Program-made: the position numbers and the translations under genes
The notes under the pieces: model-generated
Seen by the model: only the letters and a program-made list of their open reading frames with translations
Databases searched by the model: none
What the model was told of the DNA's origin: nothing
Shown: positions 1-7,565 of the stretch, piece by piece
How the letters are laid out: each line of letters starts with the position of its first letter
Numbering within the stretch: the stretch's first letter is position 1
NCBI GenBank assembly: GCA_016703785.1
Contig: JADJBM010000029.1
Coordinates: 1-9,272, forward strand
Length of the DNA stretch: 9,272 bases
Reading direction: 5' to 3'
Source of the DNA: Betaproteobacteria bacterium
GTDB lineage: Bacteria > Pseudomonadota > Gammaproteobacteria > Burkholderiales > Rhodocyclaceae

Positions 1-1584
1 GTCTGCAACAGGCCTGGCTGGGCGATGGCGGCAGGGATGCCCTGGTCGCGCAGCGCCTCCGCGATGGCACTCACGCCATCGTTCGAGCGCGACAGAATGG
101 CAATGTCGCCAAAGCGCACGTCCCGCCGTACCTTGGCGCCCTTGTCGAATACTTGGTAGCGCGAATCCACCAGCTTGCGAATTCCGCCGGTCAGCGCAGT
201 TGTTTCCTCGGTGGCATTCTTCCCCATGAGCATCCAGTTGGCGACAGACGGGCCCGGCAAAACGTCATCGCGGGTAGGCTCAAGCTCCACTTCCTCCCTT
301 GGCAGGCTGTCCGCGAAGGCATGACTGAATACTGCGTTGACCAGGCGAACCAGTTCGGGCCGCGAGCGCCACGATTTCGGCAGCACTTCCTTGCACCCCC
401 CGAGGGTCTGCAGCTCGCTCTGGATGGCTTGTGCATCAGCCTCGGTATCGCTCCTCTGAAACCATAAATTGCTCTGTTTGACGCTCGCTGACTCCAGTAA
501 ATGCGCTCTGGGCGAACCGGGCCAGCTTGAGAAAGAGAGCGCGAGCTGGATCGGGCTGGTGTCCTGAATTCGTCCCACCATCAGCAGGTCGAGCTCCTCG
601 GAAAGAACCTCGGCGACAGCCGGATGATCCAGCAGGCCCAGCAGCAAGTGTTCCTGGTCGGTAAAGTCGAGAACGCCGAGTTCACGCTTGCTGGACGAAT
701 AGATGCCCAGCGCCCTGGTTTGCCAGATCGAACATCTGGGTCAGAAACCGGGCGATGTCTCCCTGCAGGCCGCGATGTTCGACCACCCGCGCGGCAAGCG
801 CGGCGATCGGTTCAGCGAACAGTTTCAGTCCGGCTTCCGGAAAGGTTTTCGAGACCTTGACCCACTCGCCCCAAGCCGCCGTGTCCGCAGACAGGTCCCG
901 GTCGAAGCCGCGCAGCAGGGTGAGGTACGTGCCGGTGTTTTTCTTGCCGTTGGCTTCCGCCACGCGCTCGATTTCCGGCAGGGCCGACTTGATCGCCTTT
1001 CTCAATTCGACCGTCAGATCGTCCCGGCCCGGTTTGGGAAAGTGCGCCAGCAGATCCCTGGCATTCGACGCGGCGAAGGCGCCGAGGCGTTCCGGTGTGA
1101 TGTCGTTTGAGCGGACCTGGCTGACCAGCTTCTGCAATTCATCCTTCCAGTCGTCGACCAGTCCGAGACGGCGCACGATGGCGCGAGAAACGCGCCCATG
1201 GCCGGCCCGTCCATGACGGCATCGATGGCCTTGTCGAGGAGAGCGGCGGCCTGCGCTTTCCTCCACCACCTGCTGGTCGACGGCCATGCCGGCCTCGAAG
1301 GCGAAGCGTTCAATCAACTGGCCGCACACACTGTTAACCGTGCCGATGCGCGCCTGTCCCATCGCGTTCGCCAGGACAAATTCGCCTTGTCCGAGCAGAT
1401 GGCCGCGCACCCGCTCGCGCAGCTCCGTGGCCGCCTTCCTGGTGAAGGTGGTGGCAATCACGCCAGAAGGCCGCACCTGCTTGCCGGAAAGCTCACGGTG
1501 CAGGATTTCGGTCAGGCGGTGCGTCTTGCCGCTGCCGGCGCCAGCGCTGATGAAGGTGATCCGCGGTTCCGCTGGCGCACTCAT
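1..1584 (-). CDS. AddA/UvrD-like superfamily 1 DNA helicase, partial (C-terminus off left edge), several frameshifts
   Basis: Predicted ATP-dependent 3'-5' DNA translocase of the RecB/AddA/UvrD branch. The start ATG (1582-1584) has GGGAG seven bases upstream and lies one base after the nuclease stop. Visible motifs in order: Walker A GAGSGKT near residue 15; motif Ia TTFTRKAATELRER near 45; GTVNSVCGQLIERF near 80; an LDFTDQEHLLLGLLDHP stretch; motif II near 561-578, reading GRIQDTSP but DEFQDTSP after two one-base corrections; motif III (QAIYGFRG) at about 450-476 in a neighbouring frame; motif IV KSWRSRPELV near 340-375; and a GDIAILSRSNDG segment near the edge. Motifs V and VI are not in the window. 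Indels sit near 452, 473, 530, 561-578, 718 and 1190-1260. Motif spacing stays normal after correction, so the gene is probably intact. Whether it carries its own nuclease domain, as AddA does, cannot be seen. Confidence 0.88.
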
Positions 1585-1585
1585 T

Positions 1586-4185
1586 TCATCGCTCCCAGCC
1601 GGCCAGCGACCGGTAGTCGTTGTAGTTCTCGCTCAGATACTCCATTTCCAACGCCTCTTCCGGCGGCACGGATTCGTCGGTTGTCTCGATGGACTCGAGG
1701 GCCACCTCGAAAGCACCGGCCTCGATCTGCGCCCTGCGCCACTTCCAGGTTTCATGAAACGCTGCCAGAGCCGGAGGTCTGTTCTCCTTGAGTTGGAGGC
1801 GACCGCCTCGGCGTCCGGGAATGTCGTGTTGTCCGGCGCAAAAACGGCTCGCGGTCGAGGATGTAATAGGCCACCGCAGGGCAGGCCCCCCCTCCTTCTG
1901 GCAAGAGTTCGGCGTGGATGGCGAGCTGAAGATGGCGGTTCTGTCGAAGCTTGTCGGGATACTTTTGGCGCCCGACCACTTCATGTCGACGATGGCATGC
2001 GCTCCGCCCTTCTTTTGCATGACAAGGTCGGCGTAGCCGGACAGCTCGCCACCGGCAAAATGGCCGTGCAGCGCCATTTCCGGGGCCACGGCCACGATGC
2101 CGGCCCGGGCGATCTGCTGGCGCAGGACGAGCATGGCCTGCCGAAGCTTGTGGCGGAATCCCTCCAGATCGGCTCCCCGTCCGGGCATCCTGAGCACCGC
2201 CCCTTCTTCCGTCATCAATTGCTCGAAGGCGGGGTCGAACCAGGCCTGGAATTGCGCATCGCTCATCTGCAACGCATCGGCGCGCTGGAAATACCGCTCG
2301 CCCAGATCATGAGCGAGATTTCCCATCAGACGGAAGTCGCCGCCCAGCGTGACGATGCGCGAGGGGCGCAGTGCCGCAGGATACTTGAGCAGCCAGTGAT
2401 AGGGATTGAACAGCAGCAACTCGAGGCTGGAGAAGGATTCCTTGTCGCGCAGCGGGACGCGGACATCGCCCGGCAGCTGCCACCAGCGCCTTGGGCTCGG
2501 CAATGCCTTGTGCGGCACCGCTTCGCCTGTCGGAGACTGCTCGCTCAGGAACCGTTCCAGCGACTCGACGCGGGGCTTGTCGACAACCGCCTCGATCATC
2601 TGCCAGAGCGGGTGCACTTCATCTCCCGCTGGCGGCAGCACCAGCACCAGTTGTCGACGGGCGGCCAACACGGGTCGCAACCATTCCTCGGCAGCTTGCG
2701 CGAAGAGCCTCTCGCCGGCGGGCAGTTCGGCGCCCGCCTCGCGCAGCGCACCGAGCTCGGCCGCTGACCAGGGATACGGAGACGGGAGAGACGGCATTGT
2801 GAGCTGCCACCAGAACACGCGGTCTTGCCGCTTCAACCGCGGCGCCCGGATGGGTGATGTCAGCTGCGCCCCGACTTCCGCTGCAAGCAGCGGGTTGTCG
2901 CTGCCATTTGCGGTGGCTTGCATGACCAGCTTCTGCAGCTGGCGGGGCCGGATGGATTCCACGCCTTGGGCAACAAGCGCCTTGAGCGACTCGACGCAGG
3001 CGCGGCACTGCGCATGGCCGGCGTTGTAGGCAATCCGGCGCGCGGGGTTCTCGTCCCCCAGGCGCAGCCGGAAGAAATCGGCAAGGGCCTGCACGCGCTC
3101 CAGCACGACGGGAACCGGGGCCCCTTCTTCCGTCCGGTAGCGCGGATGTTCCACCCACTGGCGGATTTTTTCGCGGACGGATGCGGCGCTATCGCCGTAG
3201 TGGTTGTCGATTTCCGCCAGAACGTCATTCCAGGACTGGCCGCCGATGCCCGGCCGGTCGGCGACCTTCGCGGCCAGCTGGCGGCGCGCGAAGCCGGGGA
3301 TCGGGGACACCGAGTGGGTGAGAAACTGGATGAGGCCGTAGTTCAGCGGTTCCCAGAGCAGCTCCAGAACGAGCAGCACCTGAAGCGTGGGACGGAAGGC
3401 GCTCGGCTCGCGCAAACCATGGCGGGGCCGCCCGGCGTTCGCCAGGCTGGCATCCAGGCGGGCGTTTTCCACGGTCGAAACGAGCAGCGAAGAAGACGAT
3501 TTTATCTCCTCGCCAGCCACGCGCCGGCAAGAAACCGCGTCTCGCCCCGCACAACCCTGACGCTGCCGTCGTCCGCCAGGCAATGCAGGTTTCTCCTCCG
3601 GCGGCGGCCCGCTTGAGGGCAAACTGAGGCTGCCAAGGAATCCCTCCCAGCCGCATCCTCCGCGGTGACCGCCGTGGCAGGCAGTTTTCCAGAACATCGC
3701 GCCATCGCTTGGGCAGCGCCTCCGGGAATCCACCAGGCGCACCGACCTGATGGGCGGGTGCGCGCATCGAGTTCCTGCGGACCTGACGAGGCGTTCGCCG
3801 AGCGAAGGCGCAAGGCGCTCGCCCACGAGACCTTCGACCGCCGCGAGATCGGCCAGGCGCGAGGCTGCGCCATTTCCGAAACCGCCATCCCATCCGTGCA
3901 GATGCCAGAGATCGCGCCATTCGAGCAGCGTGGCTGCCGTGCCCAGCGGATCCGTGGCAAAGCTTGCGTGGTAGAAGCGCGATGCGTCGTCCATCTTCGC
4001 CAGGCATTCCCTGTACTGCACGATCCGCTCGGCCCGCGAGGGCTGGTCTCCCAGCAGGCCCAGGTGAGTTTCCAGGATATTGAGCAGCCCGAGGGGCCGA
4101 CCACGATTTCGCCCAGGCGGTCGGCGGGCTTCACAGCGCGCTGGCCGTCCAGGTGAAGGCCGAAGGTGACGATCAGCCCTGCCAC
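1586..4185 (-). CDS. AddB-like protein with C-terminal PD-(D/E)XK nuclease domain, several frameshifts
   Basis: Predicted helicase-partner nuclease resembling AddB (about 865 aa; AddB itself is usually over 1100). Start GTG at 4183-4185: GGAGG (4192-4196) lies six bases upstream, and GTG shares a base with the preceding TAG. The N-terminal part has the AddB/RecC-like VVGPSGLLNILETHLGLLG stretch and shows no Walker A, as expected for an inactivated helicase fold. The middle keeps an FLTHSVSPIPGFARRQLA...PGIGG region. The nuclease domain begins at ESFSSLELLLFNPYHWLLKY, followed by MGNLAHDLGERYF (candidate catalytic His), GYADL, then IVDMKW (1976-1993; metal-binding Asp and catalytic Lys) and, in another frame, QLAIHAELLPEG, equivalent to the QxxxY helix. 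The C-terminus reads YNDYRSLAGWER. Breaks near 4090, 3780, 3590, 3530, 1963-1966 and 1770 move the reading between frames. The AddB iron-sulphur cysteines appear absent. Probably works with the adjacent helicase on DNA ends. Confidence 0.85.
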
Positions 4186-4550
4186 TACCGGCCTCCGGCT
4201 GGCGACAGTTCTCTTGCCAGCGCCTCAGCCGGCTTTCCGCGTGCGAGGATTTCTCCTTGGCGAGCCGTGCACTGGCAGCTCGCAGGGTGCGCTCGGCGAA
4301 CTCCGGATGCACATACACGGCAGAGAGCATGTGCCAGGGATAGATGTCCAGAGCCTTCAGGGCGCCGCGCCACGTCGAGGCCGTGCCGCAAATGCCGCTG
4401 ATTTCGCCGCCTTCCTCGATGAAAGTCAGCGTTTGGTCGACGATGGCGATGGAGTACGTCCAGCCCTTTGGAGGTGTTTTTCCCCGATCAGGGTGAGCTC
4501 GCCCCCTTCCCCAGAATCTGCGAGATGACTTGCCGCTTTTTGTTGGTCAT
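4185..4550 (-). CDS. Small conserved-looking protein of unknown function between chaperone and nuclease genes
   Basis: About 122 aa after correction; I cannot name the family. The first half looks beta-rich (GGELTLIGEK, GWTYSIAIVDQTLTFIEEGG) and the second half helical, with PWHMLSAVYVHPEFAERTL, then AEALARELSPAGGR before the TAG at 4185-4187. Three one-base losses in short runs (a G5 and an A5 run near 4480-4510, and one base near 4220-4260) must be restored to read it through. ATG 4550 is chosen because AAGGA lies six bases upstream. In-frame ATGs at 4556 and 4595 would add MASRIEQQEFRQG-type residues and are not excluded. No signal peptide or membrane segment is visible. Its place, 50 bp after the chaperone gene and overlapping the nuclease start, suggests an accessory subunit, adaptor or regulator of the nuclease; this is inference. 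Confidence 0.65.
4192..4196 (-). promoter_or_regulatory. Ribosome binding site fixing the GTG start of the AddB-like gene
   Basis: GGAGG on the minus strand lies six bases before GTG 4183-4185. The site is inside the last codons of the small upstream gene, and the TAG stop and GTG start share one base, so the two are probably translationally coupled. This decides the start over the in-frame-looking ATG at 4330, which belongs to the small upstream gene. Confidence 0.75.
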
Positions 4551-4600
4551 TTCCATTCCTTGACGAAATTCTTGTTGTTCAATTCGACTCGCCATCCCAT

Positions 4601-5548
4601 TCAGTGCCTGAGCCGGCTCGGCATGTCGCCGGAATATCGAATGGTACCGCCAAATTCGGCGGCGAGCAGTTCATCGACGCCATCGGCCAACTCGCAGAAA
4701 AGGTGGAAAACGCCGCTCAGGTGCCTCGCCACCATGGGAACGGCGGGAAGATCGGCCATGGCGTAAATGTTCCCTTCCCTGAAGAAGAAATGCAGGTGGC
4801 TGGCGCCGGTGTTGAACTCGTTCAGGCGGGCAAGCAACGGAGGCTCGCCTGACGCCGGGCATCAGGGGAGCATGGATGCGGATGCGGGCGGCTTGTCCAA
4901 AAGGCAGGCGAAGACCGTGAGGCCGTCATAGCCGACGGCGATGTCGCCGTCCTCGTCGTATTCGAGATCAACGATACCGGTAATTTCCCGCATCGCCGTC
5001 AGCAGTTGCCGCGACAGCGCGTCGCAGTCCAGCGGCGCAGCGCGCTCCGCGCGCTTCAGCCCCAGCTCAGTTAAAAGCAGCGAATTCCCCGCTGCGTCAA
5101 ACGCCCCGTATTCCAGAAAGCCGGGATGGGGTATCCGTAGTATCCCGGACAAGGTTGTCACCGCCAGCCGGGCGACCTCGGCATGCGCCACCGGAGCGGG
5201 GTAATCGAGGTGGAAGTTCGGCGAGCCGTCCGGGTCGTTCTCCGGCGTGGCGGCGTCGGGCTCCCCGGTGGGCGGCAGCCAGCCGGCCTCCAGCAACAGG
5301 TGGATCTCCTCCTCGCTCAACTGCTCGTGCTTCGCCAGATAGACGTTGCCGGTGGTTTCGACGCGCAGGCCGAAGCTGCCCTGGCCTGCGAACTGGACGT
5401 AGCAGTCCGAACGCTTGTCGGACAGGATCAGGTAGTGGTCCTCCTCCAGACTGGCCAGGATCGCTGCCAGCCGGTCGGCAAAGACGGGCCAGTCTCGGGA
5501 CGGGCGGGACTGAACACCGGAATCGGCGTTTGCTTCAATTCGCTCCAT
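4601..5548 (-). CDS. TY-Chap / YbjN-type predicted peptide-binding chaperone, interrupted by an apparent frameshift
   Basis: The N-terminal 15-95 residues match the TY-Chap class (named for T3SS chaperones and YbjN): WPVFADRLAAILASLEEDHY, YVQFAGQGSFGLRVET, then LSEEEIHLLLEAGWLPP. A middle segment (FHLDYPAPVAHAEVARLA, HPGFLEYGAFDAAG) follows, then a YbjN-like C-terminal domain (EITGIVDLEYDEDGDIAVGY; LLARLNEFNTGASHLHFFF; VARHLSGVFHLFCELADGVD). A TGA at 4862-4864 splits that last domain, yet the same frame resumes straight after. Adding one C to the C run before it and removing one G about 15 bases later reads MLPLMPGVSEPPLLARL, which fits the family, so the stop looks artefactual. Start ATG 5548 is preferred over ATG 5563 because GGAGG (5557-5561) sits eight bases upstream. 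TY-Chap proteins are described near conflict-system genes as likely peptide-binding regulators. It is first in the operon and probably chaperones or restrains a downstream protein (inference). Confidence 0.8.
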
Positions 5549-5556
5549 GTCGGCCA

Positions 5557-5561
5557 CCTCC
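5557..5561 (-). promoter_or_regulatory. Ribosome binding site of the TY-Chap gene
   Basis: GGAGG on the minus strand, eight bases upstream of ATG 5546-5548. It argues against the in-frame ATG at 5563, which overlaps the edge of this site and has no good Shine-Dalgarno of its own. Confidence 0.7.
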
Positions 5562-5625
5562 ATTCAGGTCGTTTCCAGCAAGATCAAGGATAGAGGGTTC
5601 CAGTCTCACAGGGTGAGCCTGAATG
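5561..5625. repeat. 8-bp inverted repeat CATTCAGG / CCTGAATG in the divergent intergenic region
   Basis: CATTCAGG at 5561-5568 and its exact complement CCTGAATG at 5618-5625, separated by 49 bp. In the minus-strand leader the downstream arm touches the GGAGG of the TY-Chap gene, so it could act as a long-loop RNA hairpin masking translation or as paired protein-binding half sites. An 8-bp match could also arise by chance; support is positional only. Confidence 0.3.
5605..5617. promoter_or_regulatory. Compact dyad CTCAC-N3-GTGAG, candidate operator between the divergent genes
   Basis: A perfect 5-bp dyad with a 3-bp spacer, reading CTCACAGGGTGAG. It lies 57 bp upstream of the TY-Chap start and about 35 bp upstream of the regulator's -35 box. 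WYL regulators bind palindromic DNA next to the operons they control, so this is a reasonable operator candidate. No second copy was noticed elsewhere in the window. The minus-strand promoter it might overlap could not be identified convincingly. Confidence 0.35.
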
Positions 5626-5652
5626 ATTCCCTCCAGAATAATCGGTAATTTA

Positions 5653-5681
5653 TTGTCTCGCCGGCGTGCGAACCGCATAAT
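5653..5681 (+). promoter_or_regulatory. Sigma70-type promoter of the WYL regulator
   Basis: TTGTCT (5653-5658) and CATAAT (5676-5681) are separated by exactly 17 bp, matching the sigma70 consensus at four of six and five of six positions. Transcription would begin near 5688, giving a leader of about 25 bases before ATG 5713. This rules out the in-frame upstream starts at 5623 and 5680, which lie before or within the promoter. Confidence 0.65.
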
Positions 5682-5688
5682 GCCGGCA
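5659..5688. repeat. Paired GCCGGC palindromes flanking the regulator's -10 box
   Basis: CGCCGGCG (5659-5666) and TGCCGGCA (5681-5688) are both perfect 8-bp palindromes sharing the GCCGGC core. Their centres are 22 bp apart, about two helical turns, with one in the -35/-10 spacer and the other covering the end of the -10 box and the expected start site. The placement suits an autoregulatory repressor site, but GCCGGC is also a likely chance sequence in GC-rich DNA. Confidence 0.3.
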
Positions 5689-5712
5689 AGCAGAAAGCAC
5701 GGGAAGGCCACC

Positions 5713-6701
5713 ATGCCGCTCAACGAACGCATCTACAAGCTTGAGCAGCTCCTGAAGAACCGCACGGTCGTGCCCTTCGCGCTGATGCAGGAGCGCACGG
5801 AAGCCTCCCGCGCGACACTTAACCGCGACATCCAGTTCATGCGCGACCGGCTGCGCATGCCGATCGTCTTCGACAAGGAACTGGGCGGATACCGGCTCGA
5901 CGGCGGCAGCGGCAAGCCAGTGCAGACGGAGCTGCCCGGCCTCTGGTTCAACGACGCCGAGATCCATGCGCTGCTCACCATGCAGCAGCTCATCTCGGGC
6001 CTCGACCGCGGCGGCCTGCTCGGCCCCCACCTGAAACCCCTCATGGCCCGGCTGAAGGAACTGCTCGGCAGCGCCGACAATTCCGCCAACGAGGTAAGCC
6101 GCCGCGTGCGCGTGCTGGGCGTGCAGGTGCGCAACCTCCCGCTGGAACACTTCGCCGCCGTCGGCTCGGCGCTCCTGCGCCGCAAGCGCCTGCACCTCCG
6201 CTACCACGCCCGCTACAACGACCAGCCCACCGAGCGCGAGGTCTCCCCCCAGCGTCTGGTGTATTACCGCGACAACTGGTACCTGGACGGCTGGTGCCAC
6301 CTGAGGAACGACATCCGCAGCTTCGCCGTGGATGCCATCGGGCACATCGATATCCTGGAAAGCCGCGCCAAGGACGTCCCTGAAAAGCATCTCGACGAGG
6401 TGCTAGGCGCCGGCTACGGCATCTTCTCCGGCAAGGACGTGAAGTGGGCCAAGCTGCGCTTCACCCCAGAGCGGGCGCGCTGGGTCGCCGCCGAGCGATG
6501 GCATTCAAAGCAGATAGGAACGTTCGAGCCGGACGGCAGCTACCTGCTGAAGTGCCCTTCTCCCATCCGCAGGAACTGATGATGGACATCCTGCGGCATG
6601 GGGCAGCGGTGGAGGTGGTGGGGCCGGCGTCGCTGCGTAACAGGGTGGCGGAAGAGGCGAAGGCCATTGCCGGGCGCAATGCGAACCCGACATCTCCATA
6701 A
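5713..6701 (+). CDS. WYL-domain transcriptional regulator, one frameshift near 6552
   Basis: DNA-binding regulator divergent from the chaperone-nuclease-helicase operon. Start ATG 5713 is preceded by GGAAGG and lies about 25 bases after the predicted transcription start. Residues 1-60 form a DeoR-like winged helix-turn-helix (RIYKLEQLLKNR; ASRATLNRDIQFMRDRL; ELGGYRL). The WYL domain follows, with the signature in NWYLDGWCHL (6271-6300) after VSPQRLVYYRD, then a WCX-type tail (LRFTPERARWVAAERWH). The frame breaks after AAG at 6550-6552: adding one G gives YLLKVPFSHPQELMMDIL and continues to GPASLRNRVAEEAKAI and a TAA at 6699-6701, a normal family ending of about 330 aa. Without it the protein would end early at 6579. 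WYL regulators such as BrxR (BREX) and CapW (CBASS) control defence operons, and WYL domains are thought to sense nucleic acid or nucleotide ligands. The target here is inferred from position. Confidence 0.88.
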
Positions 6702-6703
6702 TC

Positions 6704-7565
6704 TCAAATTTCAGGGGCAATACACCACATGAAAGACTGCACGTCGATCATGTCCCTGGGTTTTAGCTCCACCAGCTCGGCCCTCAAATAGTTCGAGAAC
6801 TTCAGCACGCTCTCGTAAGTCAGCCAATTCAACTCGGGACGATAGTTGATTTCGAATGCCGACAGCTCGGCAGCTTTCTGTGTGATGGTTGGCTTGACGA
6901 ACATGTACTGATCGGGATGGACGATAAATGGGAAGTATGTTGCGGTTGTCCACTTGTTCGCGCGAATGCTTTCCAGCATACGCGCAAATTTTTCAAACCG
7001 ATCCTTGAACGAACCTGGCGAATAGAGAAGCTCATGCAGAGCGGAGGAAAATTCCGTTCGAGCGGGCGGATCCTCCAGGCCATCCTTCAGGGCCATTTTC
7101 TCATTGGGAAAGATCAGATTGGTGGCATTGGCAACTCTCAGCGCGCGTCGACAAATTTCCTCGTACTTCCCTTCCGCAAGCAGGCGCTTCAGCTCGGTTT
7201 CGGAAATCAGTTCTTGCGCCATTTGATGCGCCTTGATCTTGTAATCCCTTTCCTGCCCGGTGTACTTCTTTCCTTGGAAGCCCTGGGGGAACAATTCAAG
7301 GAACCTTTCACCGCGCGAGGTAGGCTCAAATAGCGTATGTGTTGGCCATCGACGATCGGTCTTAGGTTATCCAGAACGGCATGCCCCGCCTCTTTGCCTG
7401 CTACCGATATCAAGGACACATGAGAGAGAGATAACTGTCTCTCTCCTGCGCCAACAAAGAACACTTTCACAGAGGCGGAACTACTGTCTTCAAGCACTTG
7501 CCCCAGACCCCATTCGGGTTTTCCTGGATGTTTAACGCGTTGTCCCGCCTCAATGCCTTCTTCAT
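6704..7565 (-). CDS. DUF3553 (Tudor-like) protein with conserved C-terminal domain of unknown function; may be fused to the upstream DUF262 protein
   Basis: About 287 aa if separate. Near the N-terminus GQRVKHPGKPEWGLGQVLED and VKVFFVGAGERQLSLSHV match DUF3553, a small beta-barrel like the Tudor-type tail of PcrA/UvrD that contacts RNA polymerase. Then come DNLRPIVDGQHIRYLSL, a helical part (AEGKYEEICRRALRVANATN, LIFPNEKMALKDGL), and a conserved-looking end (NKWTTATYFPFIVHPDQYMF, LKPRDMIDVQSFMWCIAP) that I cannot name. One missing T near 7301 (GGTTCC for GGTTTCC) explains the frame change in GFLELFPQGFQGKKYTG. As sequenced, the frame runs in without a stop from the DUF262 gene. A separate gene starting at ATG 7563-7565 with an ATGA overlap (MKKA...EAGQRVKHP) needs two one-base corrections. 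The stop TGA at 6704-6706 faces the WYL stop. Role unknown; probably an accessory of the GmrSD-type protein. Confidence 0.68.

Larger units (their letters stand above)
5549..5712. other. Divergent intergenic region between TY-Chap operon and WYL regulator
   Basis: About 164 bp, the only substantial gap in the window. It holds the plus-strand promoter and dyads listed separately. I found no convincing -35/-10 pair for the minus-strand operon; the nearest -10-like hexamer, TATTCT at 5635-5640, has a poor -35 partner. Confidence 0.7.

Noticed and set aside
1286..2767. Long plus-strand open frame (493 codons) opposite the nuclease and helicase genes
   Set aside because: It lacks recognisable domains and lies antisense to clear AddB/UvrD motifs. 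Long shadow frames are expected in GC-rich DNA.
1..4185. Housekeeping RecBCD or canonical AddAB locus
   Set aside because: The AddB-like protein is short and lacks Fe-S cysteines, and the operon includes TY-Chap and an unknown gene, with no RecD. A chromosomal copy elsewhere cannot be checked here.
4862..4864. TGA in the TY-Chap gene as selenocysteine or programmed readthrough
   Set aside because: No SECIS-like hairpin was seen, the family has no selenoproteins that I know of, and a compensating indel pair explains it better.
5623..5712. Upstream in-frame ATGs (5623, 5680) as the WYL start
   Set aside because: They lie before or within the TTGTCT-N17-CATAAT promoter and lack ribosome sites; homologous sequence begins at 5713.
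5650..6390. 246-codon minus-strand frame inside the WYL gene
   Set aside because: Antisense shadow; the plus strand encodes an unmistakable HTH-WYL protein with promoter and ribosome site.
6540..6560. Programmed ribosomal frameshift in the WYL gene
   Set aside because: No slippery heptamer or downstream stimulator is visible; a single missing G restores the normal C-terminus, as in the neighbouring genes.
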